A stretch of 64,000 nucleotides of DNA, from NCBI GenBank assembly GCA_023437365.1, contig JAEZGK010000056.1, positions 1 to 64,000 on the forward strand. Reading direction: 5' to 3'. The notes beneath the pieces were generated by a model. That model saw only the letters and a program-made list of their open reading frames with translations, searched no databases and was not told the DNA's origin. Positions 61,222 to 64,000 of this stretch are shown here, piece after piece (positions within the stretch are counted from its first letter, which is position 1; each line of letters opens with the position of its first letter). Made by a program: the position numbers and the translations under genes. The stretch comes from Bacillota bacterium (GTDB lineage: Bacteria; Bacillota; Clostridia; Lachnospirales; Lachnospiraceae).

Positions 61222-64000
61222 TCAGTCATAAAGTCTAGATGATAATTCCTGATCCTCTGCTTGATATATTAACGATAATTTCAAAAATGCATTGAAAATA
61301 GCATATAATTTTTTCCAATCAACATCAATCTCATACTGCAGAAGAAATGCCGGAATATTCCCAATCAACCTATACCAATTTCCAATATAGTAGTTATCAG
61401 ATACTCTGGCAAACATTGATTTGTGAATTATTGTACTATAATCACTTTGTATATCTTCTATTGGGTATATGGAAAAAACATCCACAAAAGGCAAACAAGA
61501 AAGCCAACCATCTGCATATTGTGCAATCTCTAAATAGCCTATTTTCTGTTCGGCAATATATTCAAAATCTTCTTCATGAATATATCCGTGCTGTAATGGT
61601 ACATACGCTTTTTCCTCATCAGCATTTACGACCAGATATTTCACATCTCCTGCTTCAAGTATCGGAATCAAATCAATATCTGGAGAAATTATAGAGTAAT
61701 CATATTTTTTTATACCATATAGAACTAAGTCCCTGTATTTTGAATCCATAATGTTCCGTATATCGTTACCCTCTATATGCTTTGAGTAATAGTGAGTATT
61801 CAATAACTTCATAACCTGATCAACTACTTCCGCCTCATTGAAACAATTATAGTTTTCCGGGTTCAATTCCCAGAAATTAATCTGTGAATCACTGCTTTTA
61901 AAGTAGCCTGCTTCATTAATTTGACTAACATAGTAGGGCCCCTTTTTGTTTACATACGACGTTAATAAATGCGATATACCCTTTTCAGACTGGTTCATTA
62001 GCTTGTCTATAATCTTATATGATTGATCCCATTCAATAAAATCTTTTGTTTCGAATGCGACTAGTGCCTTATCAATTGTAGATACACTATAATCTTTGCG
62101 ATTATAGTACATTGACCAGCTATATGCCAAGTTGCTTATATCCACTTCTCTTTTTTCATAATTTGCCAACTTCAAATATGATGCGGCTAAAGTCACTACC
62201 TCAAAAGAGCCATTAGGTGCATTGTCCACAATCATATCATAAAGAGAGATATTTCGAAATTTATTGCTGTCTCCTAGAAAGCCTAATTCATGTAACTGAT
62301 ACTTTGCGGCACTTAGGCTGAGATCTACCCAATATTTATCAAGTCGATATGAAGACATCTCTACTCGTAGATCTACGCAACTATCTTTATCTCCAGCAAC
62401 ATATCTTCCAAATGAATCGTAAAACTTATTACCTGTTTTACCATGAATCCAGATACTAATAAGATAATCTGTAAGCGCATTTTCCTTATCTCTTGAGTCC
62501 AATTCAGCATCTTTTAACTGTGCTTCCAACTCATTGTATTCTATCTTTTTATCTTTTTTCTCATAAAAAGTAGAATCTTTATTGAGCTGTTCAATTAGGC
62601 CATAAAATTGACTATCACTCATGTTCCTATTGGCAAGATACTGTGCAGTTAGTTTTTCCAATCCCTCGCAAGTCAAATATACCTGCCAAATATAATCTGA
62701 ACTAAATATATTATCTTCAATACCTTCGTGATAGCGCATATACAACAGCATTTGATATACTAAACTATCAAAGCCTATCAAATCATTTCTTGTAGCAGCC
62801 TGAAAAAGCAATGCAAATGAATAATACTCATATATGTCAAATACATCATTCCTGTCTTCCAATAGCCTTTGAAGTTGAACGTACAAGCTATTGATAGAGT
62901 TATAATCTCTTGTTGAAAGCATCAACTGTGTAAAACTATCAGCATTTGAATATTTTCTTAGCATTGCTGAATAAAATTCCTCATCAAAGTTAAATGACTC
63001 CATTCTCGCCATATACTCAATAGAACCACTTAGTAAGCTTGTTCTAATAATGGATATTGTCTTTTCCTGTCTCTGAGCAAGGGAATTAACTTTTTCCCTC
63101 AAATAAGTATTAAAACTGTCGTGAATAAGAGAAACTCGATTCATTATAATCTTGAATAAATAGGGATGACCCTTAATGAATTCGCATATGACATCATACA
63201 TCTCTGGGTCTACAAAGAAACTCTCTAACTCTTTCCATGTAAAGAAGCAGTTACCTGATGCAAATACACCAATTGAAGAACTTGGCTTATCATTGTTCAC
63301 AAACAATGTATCATAGTACTCATTTATTCCGGCAATAGGCATGGTTAAATCTACTCGCTGATTTAATTTATAATTCTCTGCAAGGTAGTATGTAATTATA
63401 GGATATCCACCAGACACATGAAAAATAAGGCTTTGTGTTCGGTAATCCGATATGCCATATGCCATTTCCAGATAGACTCTTGTCTCATCCAATGTCCAAT
63501 CTAATAAGCTTTCTTTTTCCCATGAGATTTCATGCTGCAAAGGTCGTGATAGTACCAAAGTTCTTGCATTTGTGAGCTTATCAATAAAACTGATAAATTG
63601 CTCTAACTGCTGTGGGTTATAATTTTCTACATGATCTAGTCCATCAATTACAATTACTTTGTCTTCCTTTTGAATAGCATTAACTAATTCATCAATATTG
63701 ACCTTCTTGGCTGACTTACATACTTTAATACCAAGTTCTGAAATGAATGTTTCAAACCGAATTCTTTTATTTTTATTAGGATCTTGTGAACTCACCCAGA
63801 ATCTATAAATGATTGCATCCGGATTTTTTTCACATATTTCATTTACAAAATGGCTTTTTCCAACACCTGGCTTGCCTTCGATAAATGTAACAGTACGCTT
63901 GAAACTATCTGGAATATTTCTCAAAAGAATTGTTTCATTCTCTAAGTCGATGGACATCTTTATTAGCTCAGGGAGTTCATTAATGGTAATCACAAACTTA
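61222..64000 (-). CDS. STAND (NACHT-like) NTPase, N-terminus beyond window edge
   Basis: At least 923 residues. Counting from a GTG at 63993: Walker A GKPGVGKS (40-47), Walker B VIVIDGLD (Asp117, Asp120) and an LSRP segment near 154 typical of STAND ATPases. Some 700 residues of helical sensor-like sequence follow, ending in a mixed alpha/beta domain. No ribosome site precedes GTG 63993 and the frame is open to the edge, so an N-terminal (often effector) domain probably lies outside. STAND proteins oligomerise on ligand binding and many are antiviral (Avs) sensors. It heads a minus-strand operon with DUF2971, a 221-aa protein and a cyclase-fold protein. Confidence 0.8.
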   Translation of the reverse strand, partial: KFVITINELPELIKMSIDLENETILLRNIPDSFKRTVTFIEGKPGVGKSHFVNEICEKNPDAIIYRFWVSSQDPNKNKRIRFETFISELGIKVCKSAKKVNIDELVNAIQKEDKVIVIDGLDHVENYNPQQLEQFISFIDKLTNARTLVLSRPLQHEISWEKESLLDWTLDETRVYLEMAYGISDYRTQSLIFHVSGGYPIITYYLAENYKLNQRVDLTMPIAGINEYYDTLFVNNDKPSSSIGVFASGNCFFTWKELESFFVDPEMYDVICEFIKGHPYLFKIIMNRVSLIHDSFNTYLREKVNSLAQRQEKTISIIRTSLLSGSIEYMARMESFNFDEEFYSAMLRKYSNADSFTQLMLSTRDYNSINSLYVQLQRLLEDRNDVFDIYEYYSFALLFQAATRNDLIGFDSLVYQMLLYMRYHEGIEDNIFSSDYIWQVYLTCEGLEKLTAQYLANRNMSDSQFYGLIEQLNKDSTFYEKKDKKIEYNELEAQLKDAELDSRDKENALTDYLISIWIHGKTGNKFYDSFGRYVAGDKDSCVDLRVEMSSYRLDKYWVDLSLSAAKYQLHELGFLGDSNKFRNISLYDMIVDNAPNGSFEVVTLAASYLKLANYEKREVDISNLAYSWSMYYNRKDYSVSTIDKALVAFETKDFIEWDQSYKIIDKLMNQSEKGISHLLTSYVNKKGPYYVSQINEAGYFKSSDSQINFWELNPENYNCFNEAEVVDQVMKLLNTHYYSKHIEGNDIRNIMDSKYRDLVLYGIKKYDYSIISPDIDLIPILEAGDVKYLVVNADEEKAYVPLQHGYIHEEDFEYIAEQKIGYLEIAQYADGWLSCLPFVDVFSIYPIEDIQSDYSTIIHKSMFARVSDNYYIGNWYRLIGNIPAFLLQYEIDVDWKKLYAIFNAFLKLSLIYQAEDQELSSRLYD

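Overview
The window reads as the chromosome of a spore-forming, anaerobic Clostridia bacterium, most likely Lachnospiraceae. The evidence is moderate-to-low GC, spoIVA, a Mre/Min cell-shape cluster, SepF/DivIVA without FtsA, a biotin-dependent decarboxylase/transcarboxylase operon, and the Firmicutes gene order ylxM-ffh-rpsP-khpA-rimM-trmD-rplS-lepB-rbgA-rnhB-ylqH-yraN. The species assignment is inference; no 16S rRNA or tRNA gene was recognised. Almost all core genes (1 to about 56.2 kb) lie on the plus strand. | Layout of the core. 0-3.8 kb: biotin-dependent carboxyltransferase set (12S-like, OadG-like, biotin carrier, 5S/OadA-like). 4-6.2 kb: hybrid histidine kinase plus Hpt protein. 6.2-15 kb: SRP/ribosome maturation operon followed by RNase HII, an orphan FlhB-switch-like protein, YraN and PgeF. 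15-19.6 kb: DUF512 radical-SAM protein, der, plsY, gpsA. 19.8-24.7 kb: spoIVA, a secreted SH3-NlpC/P60 hydrolase and a membrane-anchored MutS-like ATPase. 25.1-33.2 kb: rnhA, mutS, mutL, miaA and a PLP-dependent gamma-lyase-like gene. 33.5-44.7 kb: radC, mreBCD, a 950-residue PBP2, minCDE, rodA, mgsA, dac, that is, cell-wall elongation together with septum placement. 44.8-54.8 kb: small P-loop protein, DUF378, HlyD-like protein, YggS, sepF, ylmH, divIVA, aroB, lspA, rluD and an AAA ATPase. 54.8-56.2 kb: a candidate structured RNA, an orphan BlaI-type regulator and an ABM-fold protein. | Accessory region, about 56.4-64 kb. This is very AT-rich and mostly minus strand. It holds a serine-recombinase homologue that has lost two catalytic residues, an uncharacterised partner gene overlapping it, a 3'-truncated insertion sequence, and a compact minus-strand operon running off the right edge: STAND/NACHT-like NTPase (its N-terminal part lies outside the window), a DUF2971 protein, an unrecognised 221-residue protein and a class-III-cyclase-fold protein coupled to it by a 4-bp ATGA overlap. 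The operon has the look of a multi-gene antiviral or stress-signalling system and is the most interesting object here; its function is inferred, not shown. | Non-coding structure is plentiful. There are several textbook sigma-A promoters and intrinsic terminators, a palindrome array upstream of the ylxM promoter, an SD-sequestering hairpin at ylxM, a 118-bp MITE-like palindromic element with two degenerate relatives, a 230-bp inverted-repeat element, a degenerate duplicated RBS leader before mreB, and several short tandem repeat arrays, including an in-frame 21-bp repeat in the tail of lspA.
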